Positions 48,008-58,365 are shown, counted from the first letter of the stretch. The stretch: 64,000 bases of DNA from Microbacteriaceae bacterium (GCA_009780695.1 WQZN01000008.1:50738-114737); one strand, 5' to 3'. Numbers and translations: made by a program. The notes: generated from the sequence alone by a model not told the origin.

Positions 48008-48835
48008 TTACGCGCCGACCTTGAAGCGGGCGAAGCCCGTCACGGCGATGCCGGCGGCCTGGGCCACCTTGGCGACGTTCTGCGAGTTGTCCTTCGCGTA
48101 GTCCTGCTCGAGCAGCACGACCTGCTTGTAGAAGGCACCGAGGCGACCCTCGACGATCTTCGGGAGCATGGCCTCGGGCTTGCCCTCGTTGCGCGAGATC
48201 TCCTCGACGATGCGGCGCTCGTTCTCGACCGCCTCGGCCGGGACCTGCTCGCGGGTCAGGAACTCCGGCGCGGCGAAGGAGATGTGCTGCGCGATGGAAC
48301 GCGCGGTCTCCTCGTCGGAACCGGTGAACGCGACGACCACGCCGACCTGCGGGGGCAGGTCCTTCGAGGTCTTGTGCAGGTAGATCGAGAAGTTCTCGCC
48401 CTCGACGAAGGCGACGCGGCGCAGGACGATCTTCTCGCCGATGACCGCGGCCTGGTCGTCGATGACCTCGGCGACCGTCTTGGTGGCGGCCGGGGCGGCC
48501 AGAGCCGACTCGAGGTCGGTCGCGCCGGCCTTGATGATCGCCTCGAGCACGCCGTCGCCGAGCGCGACGAACTTGTCGTTCTTCGCGACGAAGTCGGTCT
48601 CGCAGGCGAGCTCGATCAGCCAGGCCTTGCCGTCCGTGGCACGAGCCGCGACGAGGCCCTCGCTGGTGGAGCGGTCGGCACGCTTCGCGTTGCCCTTCGC
48701 ACCCTTCAGTCGAAGGATCTCGATCGCCTTCTCGATGTCGCCGTCAGCTTCGACCAGCGCGTTCTTGGTGTCGACCATGCCGGTGCCGAGCTGCTCGCGC
48801 AGCGCCTTGACGTCGGCGACGCTGAAATTAGCCAT
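48008..48835 (-). CDS. tsf: Elongation factor Ts
   Basis: VKALREQLGTGMVDTKNALVEADGDIEKAIEILR. Confidence 0.97.
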   Translation of the reverse strand: MANFSVADVKALREQLGTGMVDTKNALVEADGDIEKAIEILRLKGAKGNAKRADRSTSEGLVAARATDGKAWLIELACETDFVAKNDKFVALGDGVLEAIIKAGATDLESALAAPAATKTVAEVIDDQAAVIGEKIVLRRVAFVEGENFSIYLHKTSKDLPPQVGVVVAFTGSDEETARSIAQHISFAAPEFLTREQVPAEAVENERRIVEEISRNEGKPEAMLPKIVEGRLGAFYKQVVLLEQDYAKDNSQNVAKVAQAAGIAVTGFARFKVGA

Positions 48836-48886
48836 GGATCTGTGTGCTCCTCAGTGGGTGTGAGAGGTGATGTAGGCGAAAAGTGC

Positions 48887-49714
48887 TTACTCGGCGCTCG
48901 CGGCCGGCTCGGCGTCGGCGACCTTCTCGGTCTCGGCGCTCGACTGGGCGGGGGTCTCGTCGCCCGCGTTCAGCAGCTCCTGCTCCCACTCGGCGAGCGG
49001 CTCGGCCTCTTCGCCCTCGGTCTGCCCGTGCTTCGACATCAGGCCCTCAGCGGCCGCGTCGGCGACGATGCGGGTGAGCAGGGCGACGGAGCGGATCGCG
49101 TCGTCGTTGCCGGGGATCGGGAAGTTGACCTCGTCCGGGTCGCAGTTGGTGTCGAGGATGGCGACCACGGGGATGCCGAGCTTCTTCGCCTCGTCGATGG
49201 CGAGGTGCTCCTTCTTGGTGTCCACGACCCAGATCGCGCTCGGCGTCTTGGTGAGGTTGCGGATGCCGCCCAGCGTCTTGTGGAGCTTCTCGAGCTCGCG
49301 CTTCTTGATGAGCAGCTCCTTCTTGGTGAAGCCGCTGGTGTTGCCCTCGAAGTCGAGCTCCTCGAGCTCCTTCATGCGGGCGAGGCGCTTCGAGACGGTG
49401 CTGAAGTTGGTGAGCAGGCCACCGAGCCAACGCTGGTTGACGTAGGGCTGGCCGACGCGGGTCGCCTGCTCGGCGATCGCCTGCTGGGCCTGCTTCTTGG
49501 TGCCGACGAAGAGGATGCTGCCGCCGTGAGCGACGGTCTCCTTCACGAAGTCGTACGCCTTGTCGATGTAGGTGAGCGACTGCTGCAGGTCGATGATGTA
49601 GGAGCCCGAGCGCTCGGTGAGGATGAAGCGCTTCATCTTCGGGTTCCAACGGCGGGTCTGGTGCCCGAAGTGGACACCGCTGTCGAGCAGCTGACGCATG
49701 GTGACGACGGCCAT
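48887..49714 (-). CDS. rpsB: 30S ribosomal protein S2 with acidic C-terminal tail
   Basis: [27 protein letters not shown]...[20 protein letters not shown]. Confidence 0.97.
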   Translation of the reverse strand: MAVVTMRQLLDSGVHFGHQTRRWNPKMKRFILTERSGSYIIDLQQSLTYIDKAYDFVKETVAHGGSILFVGTKKQAQQAIAEQATRVGQPYVNQRWLGGLLTNFSTVSKRLARMKELEELDFEGNTSGFTKKELLIKKRELEKLHKTLGGIRNLTKTPSAIWVVDTKKEHLAIDEAKKLGIPVVAILDTNCDPDEVNFPIPGNDDAIRSVALLTRIVADAAAEGLMSKHGQTEGEEAEPLAEWEQELLNAGDETPAQSSAETEKVADAEPAASAE

Positions 49715-49878
49715 GATCGTTCCTTTGTTCTTGAGGTTGATTGTCCTGGTGCCCGGCGCACTCCCACCCGAGGCATCCGAAGGATGCGCTGGGACCTATG
49801 GGAGATCGGGTCGTCGACGTCGAGTCGACTGAAGGGCACGCGTAGTCGCCCCGACATGCGGGGTGCTCGTGAAGTCTA

Positions 49879-51339
49879 TCAGGCTGATTCGCGGAGTTCG
49901 GGATGCCGGCCGAGGAACAGCGCCTCGGTCTTCTCCAGGGCGACGCCCTTCGTCTCCGGCACCCGGAACAGCACGAAGAAGAACGAGAGCGCCGCGAAGA
50001 TCGCGTAGATCGCGTAGGTCCCGGGCAGCGACCACGACGAGAGCGGAGGGAACGTCTCGGAGATGATGAAGTTCGCGATCCACTGCGCGGCGGCGGCCAC
50101 GCCGAGGGCGCGGGCACGGATGCGGCTCGGGAAGATCTCCCCGAGCAGCACCCACACGAGCGGGCCCCACGTGGCGCCGAAGGCGATGATGAAGACGTTC
50201 GCCGAGACGACGGCGACGGCCGCCCAGGCGGCAGGCAGCGTGAGCTGCCCGTTGTGGAGCGTGGCGAAGCTGAACGCGACGGCCTCGAGGCCGAGCGGGA
50301 CTGCCATGCCGATCGAGCCGATCAGCAGCAGGATGCGCCGACCGATGCGGTCGACGAGGGCGATCGCGATGAACGTGACGAGCACGTTCACGATGCCGGA
50401 GATCACGCTGAGCAGGAACGCGTGGGCGCCGAGCCCGACGGCCGTCCAGAGCGAGTTCGAGTAGTAGAAGACGACGTTGATGCCGACGAACTGCTGGAAC
50501 ACCGACAGGATGATGCCGACCCAGACGATCGGGTGCAGGCCGAACGAGGGGCCGCGCAGCGACGCCCTGGCGTTCTTCCTGTCCTCGGCGATCGCCTTCT
50601 CGATGTCGCCCACCGCGGTGTCGATCTCGTTCTCCGGAACGATCGTCGAGAAGACCTGCACCGCCTCGTCGCGGCGCCCGACGAGCAGCAGATAGCGGGG
50701 CGACTCGGGCACGCGCAGGGCGAGATAGCCGTACACCGCCGCGGGGATGACGCCGACGATGAACATCCAGCGCCACGCGCCGAGGTTGAGCCACAACGAG
50801 GCGGTCGCGTCGTTGCCGGCCGCGCTGTTCAGCACGAAGTCGGAGAGCAGGGCCACGAAGATGCCGATGGTGATCGCGAGCTGCTGCAACGACGCGAGGC
50901 CGCCGCGGACGCCTTTCGGCGCGACCTCGCCGATGTAGGCGGGGGCGATGACCGACGCGATGCCGATGCCGAGGCCTCCCACCACGCGCCAGAAGCCGAG
51001 ATCCCACACGCTCTGCGCGAGGCCGGCGCCGATCGCGCTGACGAAGAACAGCGCCGCGCCGAGCAGCATCACGCGCGGCCGACCCCAGCGATCGGCGAGG
51101 TTGCCCGCGATCCAGGCCCCGACGGCGGAACCGAGCAGTGCCACGGCGACGACGAAGCCGTCGACGAACTCACGGCCGGGGCCCGAGACAGCGGGCGCGA
51201 CGATCTGCTTGCCGATGGCATCGACGGCGCCGTTGATGACGGAGGAGTCGAAGCCGAACAGGAAACCACCCACGGCCGCGGCGATGGCGAGCCCGGTCAC
51301 CCTGCGGCGGAACTTCGGATCGATCGATTCAGACGACAT
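49879..51339 (-). CDS. Sugar porter family MFS transporter
   Basis: GFLFGFDSSVINGAVDAIG...NLADRWGRPRVMLLGA...VPESPRYLLLVGR...VPETKGVALE. Confidence 0.93.
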   Translation of the reverse strand: MSSESIDPKFRRRVTGLAIAAAVGGFLFGFDSSVINGAVDAIGKQIVAPAVSGPGREFVDGFVVAVALLGSAVGAWIAGNLADRWGRPRVMLLGAALFFVSAIGAGLAQSVWDLGFWRVVGGLGIGIASVIAPAYIGEVAPKGVRGGLASLQQLAITIGIFVALLSDFVLNSAAGNDATASLWLNLGAWRWMFIVGVIPAAVYGYLALRVPESPRYLLLVGRRDEAVQVFSTIVPENEIDTAVGDIEKAIAEDRKNARASLRGPSFGLHPIVWVGIILSVFQQFVGINVVFYYSNSLWTAVGLGAHAFLLSVISGIVNVLVTFIAIALVDRIGRRILLLIGSIGMAVPLGLEAVAFSFATLHNGQLTLPAAWAAVAVVSANVFIIAFGATWGPLVWVLLGEIFPSRIRARALGVAAAAQWIANFIISETFPPLSSWSLPGTYAIYAIFAALSFFFVLFRVPETKGVALEKTEALFLGRHPELRESA

Positions 51340-51457
51340 CGGATGCCCCTCTCCCACACAGGCACTCTTTCCCCTCACAGCAGGTACCCGCAATGGATTG
51401 CCCCCAGATCGGAGCAGCTGCTATCGCATGGTGCCCGAGCGGTGGCACGCTTCCCGG

Positions 51458-51946
51458 ATGGTCTACAGATGGTCCGCCGCTGCAGCGGTGCTGCTCGCGG
51501 TCGTGTGCTTCGGCGGCCGCGACGCGCCCGAGGCCGTCGCACCCCACCTGCGGTGGCCCGTCGCCGTTCACCGGGTCGTCGCGCCGTACGAGGCGCCGCC
51601 GGGCCCGTACGCCGCCGGCCATCGGGGCATCGACCTCGCGGCCGCGCCCGGGGACGGCGTCGTCGCGCCGGCCGACGGCATCGTGACGTTCTCGGGCATG
51701 GTCGTCGATCGCCCGGTGGTGACGGTTCAGATCGGCGAGGGGGTCCTCGTGAGCTTGGAGCCGGTCGTGGCGGATGTCCCGCGCGGGGCATCCGTCGCGG
51801 CGGGGCAGCCGCTCGGAACAGTCGGCCACGGCGGCCACTGCGACGCGCGCTGTCTGCACCTCGGTGTGCGCGTCGACGGCGCGTATGTCTCACCGCTCCT
51901 GTTCATCGGCGGCGTTCCGCCGGCGGTGCTGCTGCCGCTGCCCTGA
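51458..51946 (+). CDS. M23 family metallopeptidase
   Basis: GHRGIDLAAAPGDGVVAPADGIVTFSG...GHCDARCLHLGVRVDGAYVSPL. Confidence 0.85.
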   Translation: MVYRWSAAAAVLLAVVCFGGRDAPEAVAPHLRWPVAVHRVVAPYEAPPGPYAAGHRGIDLAAAPGDGVVAPADGIVTFSGMVVDRPVVTVQIGEGVLVSLEPVVADVPRGASVAAGQPLGTVGHGGHCDARCLHLGVRVDGAYVSPLLFIGGVPPAVLLPLP

Positions 51947-51982
51947 TTCCGACGGCCTGGCCGCCCCTGCCGTGACGACGGC

Positions 51983-52897
51983 TCAGGCGCGGGGGTGGGC
52001 CTGGGCGTAGCTCTGCTTCAAGCGCTCCACCGAGACGTGCGTGTAGATCTGCGTCGTGCCGAGGCTCGCATGGCCGAGCAGCTCTTGCACGGTGCGCAGG
52101 TCGGCGCCTCCGTCGAGCAGGTGCGTCGCCGCCGTGTGCCGCAGCGTGTGCGGGCCTCGTGGCCCGCCCCCCGGGTAGGCGGCGAGCGCCCGCGAGACGA
52201 CGTCGTAGGCCGCACGGGAGCTGAGGCGCTTGCCGCTCGGGCCGAGCAGCAGGGCGTCACCCGCTGCACCGTCGCCGTTCTCCCGCAGCACAGGGCGGGC
52301 GGTGCGCAGGTAGTCGACGAGGGCGCCGAGCGCAGGAACGCCGAACGGGACCGTCCGCTGCTTGTCCCCCTTGCCCGTCACGGTGAGGGTGAGCCGGTCG
52401 AGATCGAGATCGGCGACATCGAGGCCGACGAGCTCGGACACGCGGATGCCGCAGGCGTACAGCAACTCGAGCAGGGCTCTGTCGCGCACCGCCTTCGGGT
52501 CGCCGGTGGACGCGCGCTCCGCCGCCCTGTCGAGCAGCTCCGCCGCCTGAGCCTGGTTCACGATGTGCGGCAGATGACGCCCGAGCTTCGGGGAGCGCAA
52601 CCGGATGCCCGGGTCGACGGCGAGAAGCCCGGCCCGCGCCGCCCATGAGGTGAAAGAACGCGCGGAGGCGCTCCGCCGCGCGAGCGTCGCCGGCGCCAGC
52701 CGGCTCTCGCTCGCCTCCCATTGCCACTGCCGCAGCAGTTCGAGGTCGAGCTCGTCGAGCCGATGGGCGCCGCTGCGCTCGGCGAAGCGGACGAGCCCGG
52801 TGAGGTCCGCCCGATACGAGCGCAGCGTGGCCTCGGCGAGCCCCCGTTCGAAACGGGAGTGGTCGAGGAAGCGCTCGACCGCCGCCGACAACTCCAT
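51983..52897 (-). CDS. xerC: Tyrosine recombinase XerC
   Basis: PHTLRHTAATHLLDGGADLRTVQELLGHASLGTTQIYTHVSVERLK. Confidence 0.9.
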   Translation of the reverse strand: MELSAAVERFLDHSRFERGLAEATLRSYRADLTGLVRFAERSGAHRLDELDLELLRQWQWEASESRLAPATLARRSASARSFTSWAARAGLLAVDPGIRLRSPKLGRHLPHIVNQAQAAELLDRAAERASTGDPKAVRDRALLELLYACGIRVSELVGLDVADLDLDRLTLTVTGKGDKQRTVPFGVPALGALVDYLRTARPVLRENGDGAAGDALLLGPSGKRLSSRAAYDVVSRALAAYPGGGPRGPHTLRHTAATHLLDGGADLRTVQELLGHASLGTTQIYTHVSVERLKQSYAQAHPRA

Positions 52898-52918
52898 CGG
52901 TCAAGCATGCCCCGCGGC

Positions 52919-54175
52919 TCACCGTTTCTTCGGAACCGACACCCAGCCCTTCTCCGTCTTGCGCACGGCGCCGTCGAGCAGAAGGACGCCGAGCAGCCCT
53001 GCGGTCTCGGGCTCGCCCATCCCGCTGTCGCGTGCGACCTCGCCGACCGTCTTCGCCGTGCGGCCGTTGAGCGTCTTGAGCACGCGGCCGAATCGGGGGT
53101 CCTCGGGGTCGGCCAGCGGCTCGGCGTCGACCTCGCCGTGCACCAGCTCGATGACGTCCTGGGTGCAGGTGACCAGGGTCGTCAGACGCTCCGGGTCGCG
53201 CAATGCGGCGTGACACCCGGCCGACGACGGGCTCGTCACGGGGCCCGGCACGATGCCGACGGGGCGCTCGAGCTCGCGCGCATGGTTCGCCGTGTTCATC
53301 GCCCCGGACCGAGTGCCCGCCTCGATGAGCACGGTCGCACTCGTGAGGGCGGCGATGAGGCGGTTCCGCCCGAGGAAGCGGAACGGCGTGGGCGCCACGC
53401 CGAATGCCGCCTCGGCCACCACGGCGCCCTCACGGGCGATGCGGGCCAGCAGCTCATGGTTCCCGGTCGGATAGAACGCATTCAGGCCGCCCGCCATCAC
53501 CGCGACCGTGCGCCCGCGTGCGGCGAGGGCAGCTCGATGCGACGCGGCATCGATGCCGTAGGCACCGCCGGACACCACCGTCCAGTCGCGCTCGGCGAGG
53601 CCCGCGGCCAGCTCGGTGGCGACATGGGTGCCGTACCCCGTGGCGGCCCGCGTTCCCACGAGGGCCACCGAGTGCTCGAAGTCCTCGAGCATCGTCGGCT
53701 CGCCGAGGCACCACAGCAGGAGCGGCGCGTGCTCGTTCAGCCCGCGCAAGCCGATCGACCATTCGGGGTCGCGCGGCGTGAGCAGGGTCGCGTGCGAGAC
53801 GGCCGCCATGGCGAACACCGACTCGATCAGCGACCCGACCATGCGCGGATGCCACCGCTGGAAGCCCGCGCGGACACCGTCGATCGCGGGCAGACCCCTC
53901 TCGTCATAGGCCTGCGTCACCCGCTGTGCGACGAGGCCCGCGTGATGACGCAGGCGGGCGGCTGTCGGGAACGGCTCGCGATGCAGGACGAGGGAGAGGG
54001 CGACGGCCGCCCCGAGGTCCTGCACGAGAAGGCCCGCGGTGCCGTCGCCGGGCTCGGCGAGGACGCTCCAGATCACCCGCGCGGTGAGCTCCGCATCGTC
54101 GTCGTCGCGCCCCGGCCTCAATCTGTCCCAGAGCACAGCACGCTCCCGCGGCGACATGCCCATAAGTCCGCTCAT
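52919..54175 (-). CDS. dprA: DNA-processing protein DprA
   Basis: VALVGTRAATGYGTHVATELAAGLAERDWTVVSGGAYGIDAASHRAALAARGRTVAVMAGGLNAFYP. Confidence 0.92.
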   Translation of the reverse strand: MSGLMGMSPRERAVLWDRLRPGRDDDDAELTARVIWSVLAEPGDGTAGLLVQDLGAAVALSLVLHREPFPTAARLRHHAGLVAQRVTQAYDERGLPAIDGVRAGFQRWHPRMVGSLIESVFAMAAVSHATLLTPRDPEWSIGLRGLNEHAPLLLWCLGEPTMLEDFEHSVALVGTRAATGYGTHVATELAAGLAERDWTVVSGGAYGIDAASHRAALAARGRTVAVMAGGLNAFYPTGNHELLARIAREGAVVAEAAFGVAPTPFRFLGRNRLIAALTSATVLIEAGTRSGAMNTANHARELERPVGIVPGPVTSPSSAGCHAALRDPERLTTLVTCTQDVIELVHGEVDAEPLADPEDPRFGRVLKTLNGRTAKTVGEVARDSGMGEPETAGLLGVLLLDGAVRKTEKGWVSVPKKR

Positions 54176-55710
54176 CCGGTGAACCCCTCTCTCAGTGCGA
54201 TCGCCGAGCAGACATGCTCGACGGTGGGCGAGGACGCGCCGTCCAGATCGGCGAGTGTCCACGCGACGCGCAGCACGCGCATGTACCCACGCGGACTCAT
54301 CGCCCGCCGGTCGTAGTGGCGCTCCAGCGGGGCCATGACCCGGTGGGGCAGCATGCCGATGCCCTCGGTGAGCCAGCGGCTGGGGATCCGCGCATTGGTG
54401 CGCCACGTCTCGGTCGCGAACCGGGCCGCCGCCGCGGAACGGGCCTCGGCGACGCGGGCTCTCAGCTGAGCCGTGGTCTGCCCGCGTGCCTCATCGCCGC
54501 GCCGCAGCTGCGCGGGCGTGAGGCGGCGCACCTGGAGCTGGATGTCCATGCGATCCATCAGGGGCCCCGAGATCCTGCTGAGGTACTGGCGCCGTCGGCC
54601 GGGCGAGCAGGTGCACTCCCCCTCGGTCGAGAGCCCAGACATGCCACACGGGCACGGGTTCGCGGCCATGATCAGCTGGAATTCCGCCGGGTACTCCGCA
54701 CTCTGATTGGCCCGACTGATGGAGATGACCCCGGATTCGAGCGGTTGGCGCAGCGCATCGAGCGCATTCGTCTGGAACTCCGGCGCCTCGTCGAGGAAGA
54801 GAACGCCGTGGCTCGCGCGCACCGCCGCGCCCGGTCGGATCCGCCCGCTTCCCCCGCCCACGAGGGCCGCGGCGGAGGCGGTGTGGTGCGGCGACTCGTA
54901 GGGCGGCCGTGTGACGAGCCCGCTCACCGACCCGAGCTCCGTCAGCGAGCGGATGGACGTCGCCTCGAGCGCAGCGCGGCTGTCCAGGTCGGGCAGGATG
55001 CCGGGCAGCCGCTCCGCGAGCATCGTCTTCCCTGCGCCCGGCGGCCCCAAGAAGAACACGTGGTGGCCGCCCGCGGCGGCCGCGGTCAGCGCGTAGACAG
55101 CCTCTTCGTTCCCGATCACATCGGACATGTCGACCTCGTCGAGCCGCCTGTCGGACTGCGGCGCCGCCAGCAGCGGCTCCATCTCGACCGGGGCGAGGCC
55201 GCCGCCGTGGCGGATCGCCGCCTCACGGAGCGAGACGACGGGCACGACTTCCACACCGGGGACCAGTTCCGCCTCGGCGAGGTTGCCGATCGGCACCATC
55301 ACCCGGCGCGCACCCGCCGCCACCGCCGCCGACACCGCGGGCAGGACGCCGAGCACGGGGCGCACGCGCCCGTCGAGACCGAGCTCGCCGAGGTGCACAG
55401 TGCGCGCGATCGACGCCGCGGACACCTTTCCGTCGGCCGCGAGTGCGGCCAGCGCGATGGCCAGGTCGAACCCCGAGCCGTGCTTCGGCAGCACTGCGGG
55501 CGAGAGGTTCGCCGTCACGCGACTCTGGGCGAGCGAGCAACCCGAGTTGGATGCCGCGGCGAGCACCCGGTGCGCCGCCTCGGCGAGCGAGGTGTCGGGC
55601 AGGCCGATGAGTTTGAACAGCGGAAGCCCCGAGGTGATCGACGCTTCGACATCCACCAGTGAACCGCGCAGCCCCTGCAGCGCGACCGAGAGGGTGCGTG
55701 CCACGCCCAT
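54172..55710 (-). CDS. YifB/ComM family Mg chelatase-like AAA ATPase
   Basis: VFFLGPPGAGKTMLAERLPGILPDL...GVLFLDEAPEF...MAANPCPCG. Confidence 0.93.
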   Translation of the reverse strand: MGVARTLSVALQGLRGSLVDVEASITSGLPLFKLIGLPDTSLAEAAHRVLAAASNSGCSLAQSRVTANLSPAVLPKHGSGFDLAIALAALAADGKVSAASIARTVHLGELGLDGRVRPVLGVLPAVSAAVAAGARRVMVPIGNLAEAELVPGVEVVPVVSLREAAIRHGGGLAPVEMEPLLAAPQSDRRLDEVDMSDVIGNEEAVYALTAAAAGGHHVFFLGPPGAGKTMLAERLPGILPDLDSRAALEATSIRSLTELGSVSGLVTRPPYESPHHTASAAALVGGGSGRIRPGAAVRASHGVLFLDEAPEFQTNALDALRQPLESGVISISRANQSAEYPAEFQLIMAANPCPCGMSGLSTEGECTCSPGRRRQYLSRISGPLMDRMDIQLQVRRLTPAQLRRGDEARGQTTAQLRARVAEARSAAAARFATETWRTNARIPSRWLTEGIGMLPHRVMAPLERHYDRRAMSPRGYMRVLRVAWTLADLDGASSPTVEHVCSAIALREGFTG

Positions 55711-56066
55711 CAGCCGATCCCCCGCAGGTGCTCGATGCGCGCGGGTGCCTCGCGACCGCCGATGATGCCGATCACGTCGAGCCGGATCTGCGGACGGGCA
55801 CCGGCGTGCGCCCGGCACCACTCGGCCGCGAGTCGGCGCAGCGCCGCGATCTTCTTGGGCGTCAGCGCATCGAACGGATGCCCGAAGGCGAGCCCCGAAC
55901 GCGTCTTGACCTCGACGAACACGGTCGTGTCGCCGAGTTCGGCGATGATGTCGAGCTCACCGCGCGTGCCGCGCCAGTTCCGCCCGACGATGCGATAGCC
56001 GTCGGCCTCGAGGAACCGGGCGGCGAGCTGCTCGCCGCTCCTGCCGAGGATGTCTTTGTCCGCCAT
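55710..56066 (-). CDS. UPF0102 family protein (YraN-like nuclease fold)
   Basis: LGRSGEQLAARFLEADGYRIVGRNWRGTRGELDIIAELGDTTVFVEVKTRSG. Confidence 0.92.
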   Translation of the reverse strand: MADKDILGRSGEQLAARFLEADGYRIVGRNWRGTRGELDIIAELGDTTVFVEVKTRSGLAFGHPFDALTPKKIAALRRLAAEWCRAHAGARPQIRLDVIGIIGGREAPARIEHLRGIG

Positions 56067-56168
56067 GGCAGGCAGACTCGCGGAGAACCTGACGGCGGCA
56101 GGCGGGGCGGCGACTCTGATCTGTGCGCTACGCGGCGCACACGGCGCCTGTGGAGGGCGAGAGACGCC

Positions 56169-56492
56169 CTACTCGTCGAGCGCGAGCTCCTTCGGGAGCT
56201 CGAATTCCTTCGACGACAGCTCCTCGATGTTGACGTCCTTGAAGGTGAGCACGCGCACCGACTTCACGAAGCGATCGGCGCGATAGACATCCCACACCCA
56301 GACGTCGTGCATGGTGATCTCGAAGTAGAAGTCGTGCTCGGTGTCGCGCCGGACGAACTCGACCTCGTTGGCCAGGTAGAACCGGCGCTCAGTCTCGATC
56401 ACGTACTTGAACTGGCTGACCACATCGCGGTACTCGCGGTAGAGAGCCAGCTCGACCTCGCGGTCGTAGTCGTCGAATTCGTCTTCGTCCAT
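56169..56492 (-). CDS. DUF2469 family protein
   Basis: YDREVELALYREYRDVVSQFKYVIETERRFYLANEVE; conserved actinobacterial position upstream of yraN. Confidence 0.92.
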   Translation of the reverse strand: MDEDEFDDYDREVELALYREYRDVVSQFKYVIETERRFYLANEVEFVRRDTEHDFYFEITMHDVWVWDVYRADRFVKSVRVLTFKDVNIEELSSKEFELPKELALDE

Positions 56493-56520
56493 CGTGGATT
56501 CAGTCTATGGCGACGGCGCG

Positions 56521-57165
56521 TCAGCGGATCCAGGTGCGCCGATGGTGCTCGGACGGCCCCGACTCGGCGATGGCCGCCAGATGGGCCGCCGAGCCGTAGC
56601 CCTTGTTCGACAGCCAGCCGTACTGCGGGTAGTCGTCGTGCAGGGAGATCATGCCGTGATCGCGATGGACCTTCGCGATCACCGAGGCGGCGGCGACGGA
56701 CGCGCACGCCATGTCGGCCTTCACCCGCGTCGTCACGTGCATCCGCGTCTCGAGAACGGGGTTCAGCCAGTCGTGGTTGCCGTCGAGCAGCACGGATGCC
56801 TCGCCCACCGGCGCCCCCGCGGCCCGCAGCGCCCCGAGCGCCCGCCACCCCGCGATGCCGAGCGCGGTCACGATGCCGTGCTCGTCGATCTCGGCCGGAG
56901 TCGACTCGCCCACCGCCGAGAACAGCCCCCACGAAGCGCACTGCGGTGCCAGGCCCTCGCGCACGGCCTCCTTGAGCAGCTTCGAGTCGCGCAGCCCCTC
57001 GGGGAAGGCCGGCATCTCTGGCCCGATCACGACCATGCCGACGGCGACCGGCCCCGCGAGCGCCCCGCGGCCGACCTCGTCGACCGCGATCAGGAACCCT
57101 CCCCCCGCAGCGGCGAAGAGCTCGCGCTCGATGTCGAGCGTCGGTGCGGTGCTCTGCGGGCTCAC
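56521..57165 (-). CDS. rnhB: Ribonuclease HII
   Basis: LIAVDEVGRGALAGPVAVGMVVIGP...LRDSKLL. Confidence 0.93.
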   Translation of the reverse strand: MSPQSTAPTLDIERELFAAAGGGFLIAVDEVGRGALAGPVAVGMVVIGPEMPAFPEGLRDSKLLKEAVREGLAPQCASWGLFSAVGESTPAEIDEHGIVTALGIAGWRALGALRAAGAPVGEASVLLDGNHDWLNPVLETRMHVTTRVKADMACASVAAASVIAKVHRDHGMISLHDDYPQYGWLSNKGYGSAAHLAAIAESGPSEHHRRTWIR

Positions 57166-57926
57166 TTGCCCTTCTCGTCGACGCCGCGGAACACGTCGGG
57201 GTAGTTGGACAGCCACGACCAGCGCGAGATGGGCCAGCTGATGACGAAGGCGCGGCCGACCACGTCCTTCTCGGGCACGAAGCCCTTGCTCGGCAGGTCC
57301 TGGTGCATGCTCGAGTCTTCCGAGTCGTTGCGGTTGTCGCCGAGCACCCAGAGATCGCCCGGCGGAACCGTCACGTTGAACGGCTTGCCCGCGGGGATGT
57401 CGCCGGTCACCTGCGTGTACGGCTCTTTGATCGGCACGCCGTTGACCGTGATCTGATTCAGCACGTTGCAGCACACGACGTGATCGCCGGGGATGCCGAT
57501 CACCCGCTTGACGAGGTGGTTGTCGCTGTCGGCCGTGGCGAGGCCGATGAAGGTGAAGAAGTCGCTCAGCCCGCGCACGACGGGGTTCGACGACCGCGGA
57601 GCCACGATGTTCTCGCTCTCGCCCGGCGGCAGCCAGTTGCCCGGGTCGGTGAACACGATGACGTCGCCGCGGTGCACCGGGATCAGGCGGGGCTCGAGCT
57701 CGTTCACGATGATCCGGTCGTTGACCATCAGCGTGTTCTCCATCGACTCCGACGGGATGTAGAACGAGCGGATCAGGAAGGTCTTGATGAGGAAGGAGAC
57801 CAGCAGCGCGACGATGAAGATGACGACGATGTCGCGCACGAAGAGCCAGGCCGTGCGCCCTGCGCTGCGCTGGGGAGACCTTGCGGCAGCCCGGGTTTCG
57901 GTCGTGTTGGTCGTGCCGTCAGTCAT
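57162..57926 (-). CDS. lepB: Signal peptidase I
   Basis: LIRSFYIPSESMENTLMVNDRIIVNEL...VKRVIGIPGDHV...VLGDNRNDSEDS. Confidence 0.95.
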   Translation of the reverse strand: MTDGTTNTTETRAAARSPQRSAGRTAWLFVRDIVVIFIVALLVSFLIKTFLIRSFYIPSESMENTLMVNDRIIVNELEPRLIPVHRGDVIVFTDPGNWLPPGESENIVAPRSSNPVVRGLSDFFTFIGLATADSDNHLVKRVIGIPGDHVVCCNVLNQITVNGVPIKEPYTQVTGDIPAGKPFNVTVPPGDLWVLGDNRNDSEDSSMHQDLPSKGFVPEKDVVGRAFVISWPISRWSWLSNYPDVFRGVDEKGK

Positions 57927-57958
57927 CTCACCCTTGTCCGGTGCCCCCCGAATAGAGC

Positions 57959-57994
57959 GGAGCCCCCGAGCCAGTGTAAAGGCTCGGGGGCTCC
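57959..57994 (-). terminator. Hairpin between rplS and lepB
   Basis: GGAGCCCCCGAGCC-AGTGTAAA-GGCTCGGGGGCTCC perfect 14-bp stem; no clear U-tract. Confidence 0.65.
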
Positions 57995-58017
57995 GAAAAT
58001 GTCGCGTGGCGGGACGC

Positions 58018-58365
58018 TTACGCGTCGCGCTTCTCCTTGATCTTGGCCTTCTTGCCACGGAGCTCGCGCAGGTAGTACAGCTTCGCGCGACGCACGTCGC
58101 CGCGGGTGACGACCTCGATGTGGTCGATGACCGGCGAGTGAACCGGGAAGGTGCGCTCGACGCCGACCTGGAAGCTGACCTTGCGGACCGTGAAGGTCTC
58201 GCGCACGCCGTGGCCCGAACGGCCGATGACGACGCCCTGGAAGACCTGGATACGGGAGCGGTTGCCTTCGATGATGTTGACGTGCACCTTGACGGTGTCA
58301 CCGGGGCGGAAGTCGGGGACGTCCGACTTCAGGCTGGCGGCGTCTACCGCGTCGAGAAGGTTCAT
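58018..58365 (-). CDS. rplS: 50S ribosomal protein L19
   Basis: [60 protein letters not shown]. Confidence 0.97.
   Translation of the reverse strand: MNLLDAVDAASLKSDVPDFRPGDTVKVHVNIIEGNRSRIQVFQGVVIGRSGHGVRETFTVRKVSFQVGVERTFPVHSPVIDHIEVVTRGDVRRAKLYYLRELRGKKAKIKEKRDA

Noticed and set aside
47681-50008. 775-aa plus-strand ORF opposite tsf and rpsB
   Set aside because: Antisense to highly conserved EF-Ts and S2 genes.
49903-51975. 690-aa plus-strand ORF opposite the sugar porter gene
   Set aside because: Antisense shadow with charged low-complexity composition; the minus strand encodes an obvious MFS transporter.
51983-52897. Tyrosine recombinase as evidence of an integrated element
   Set aside because: Sequence and location (next to dprA/comM/rnhB/lepB) fit housekeeping XerC; no att repeats or cargo seen.
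52919-55710. dprA and comM-like genes as proof of natural competence
   Set aside because: Both are widespread in bacteria without demonstrated competence; no com uptake machinery in this window.
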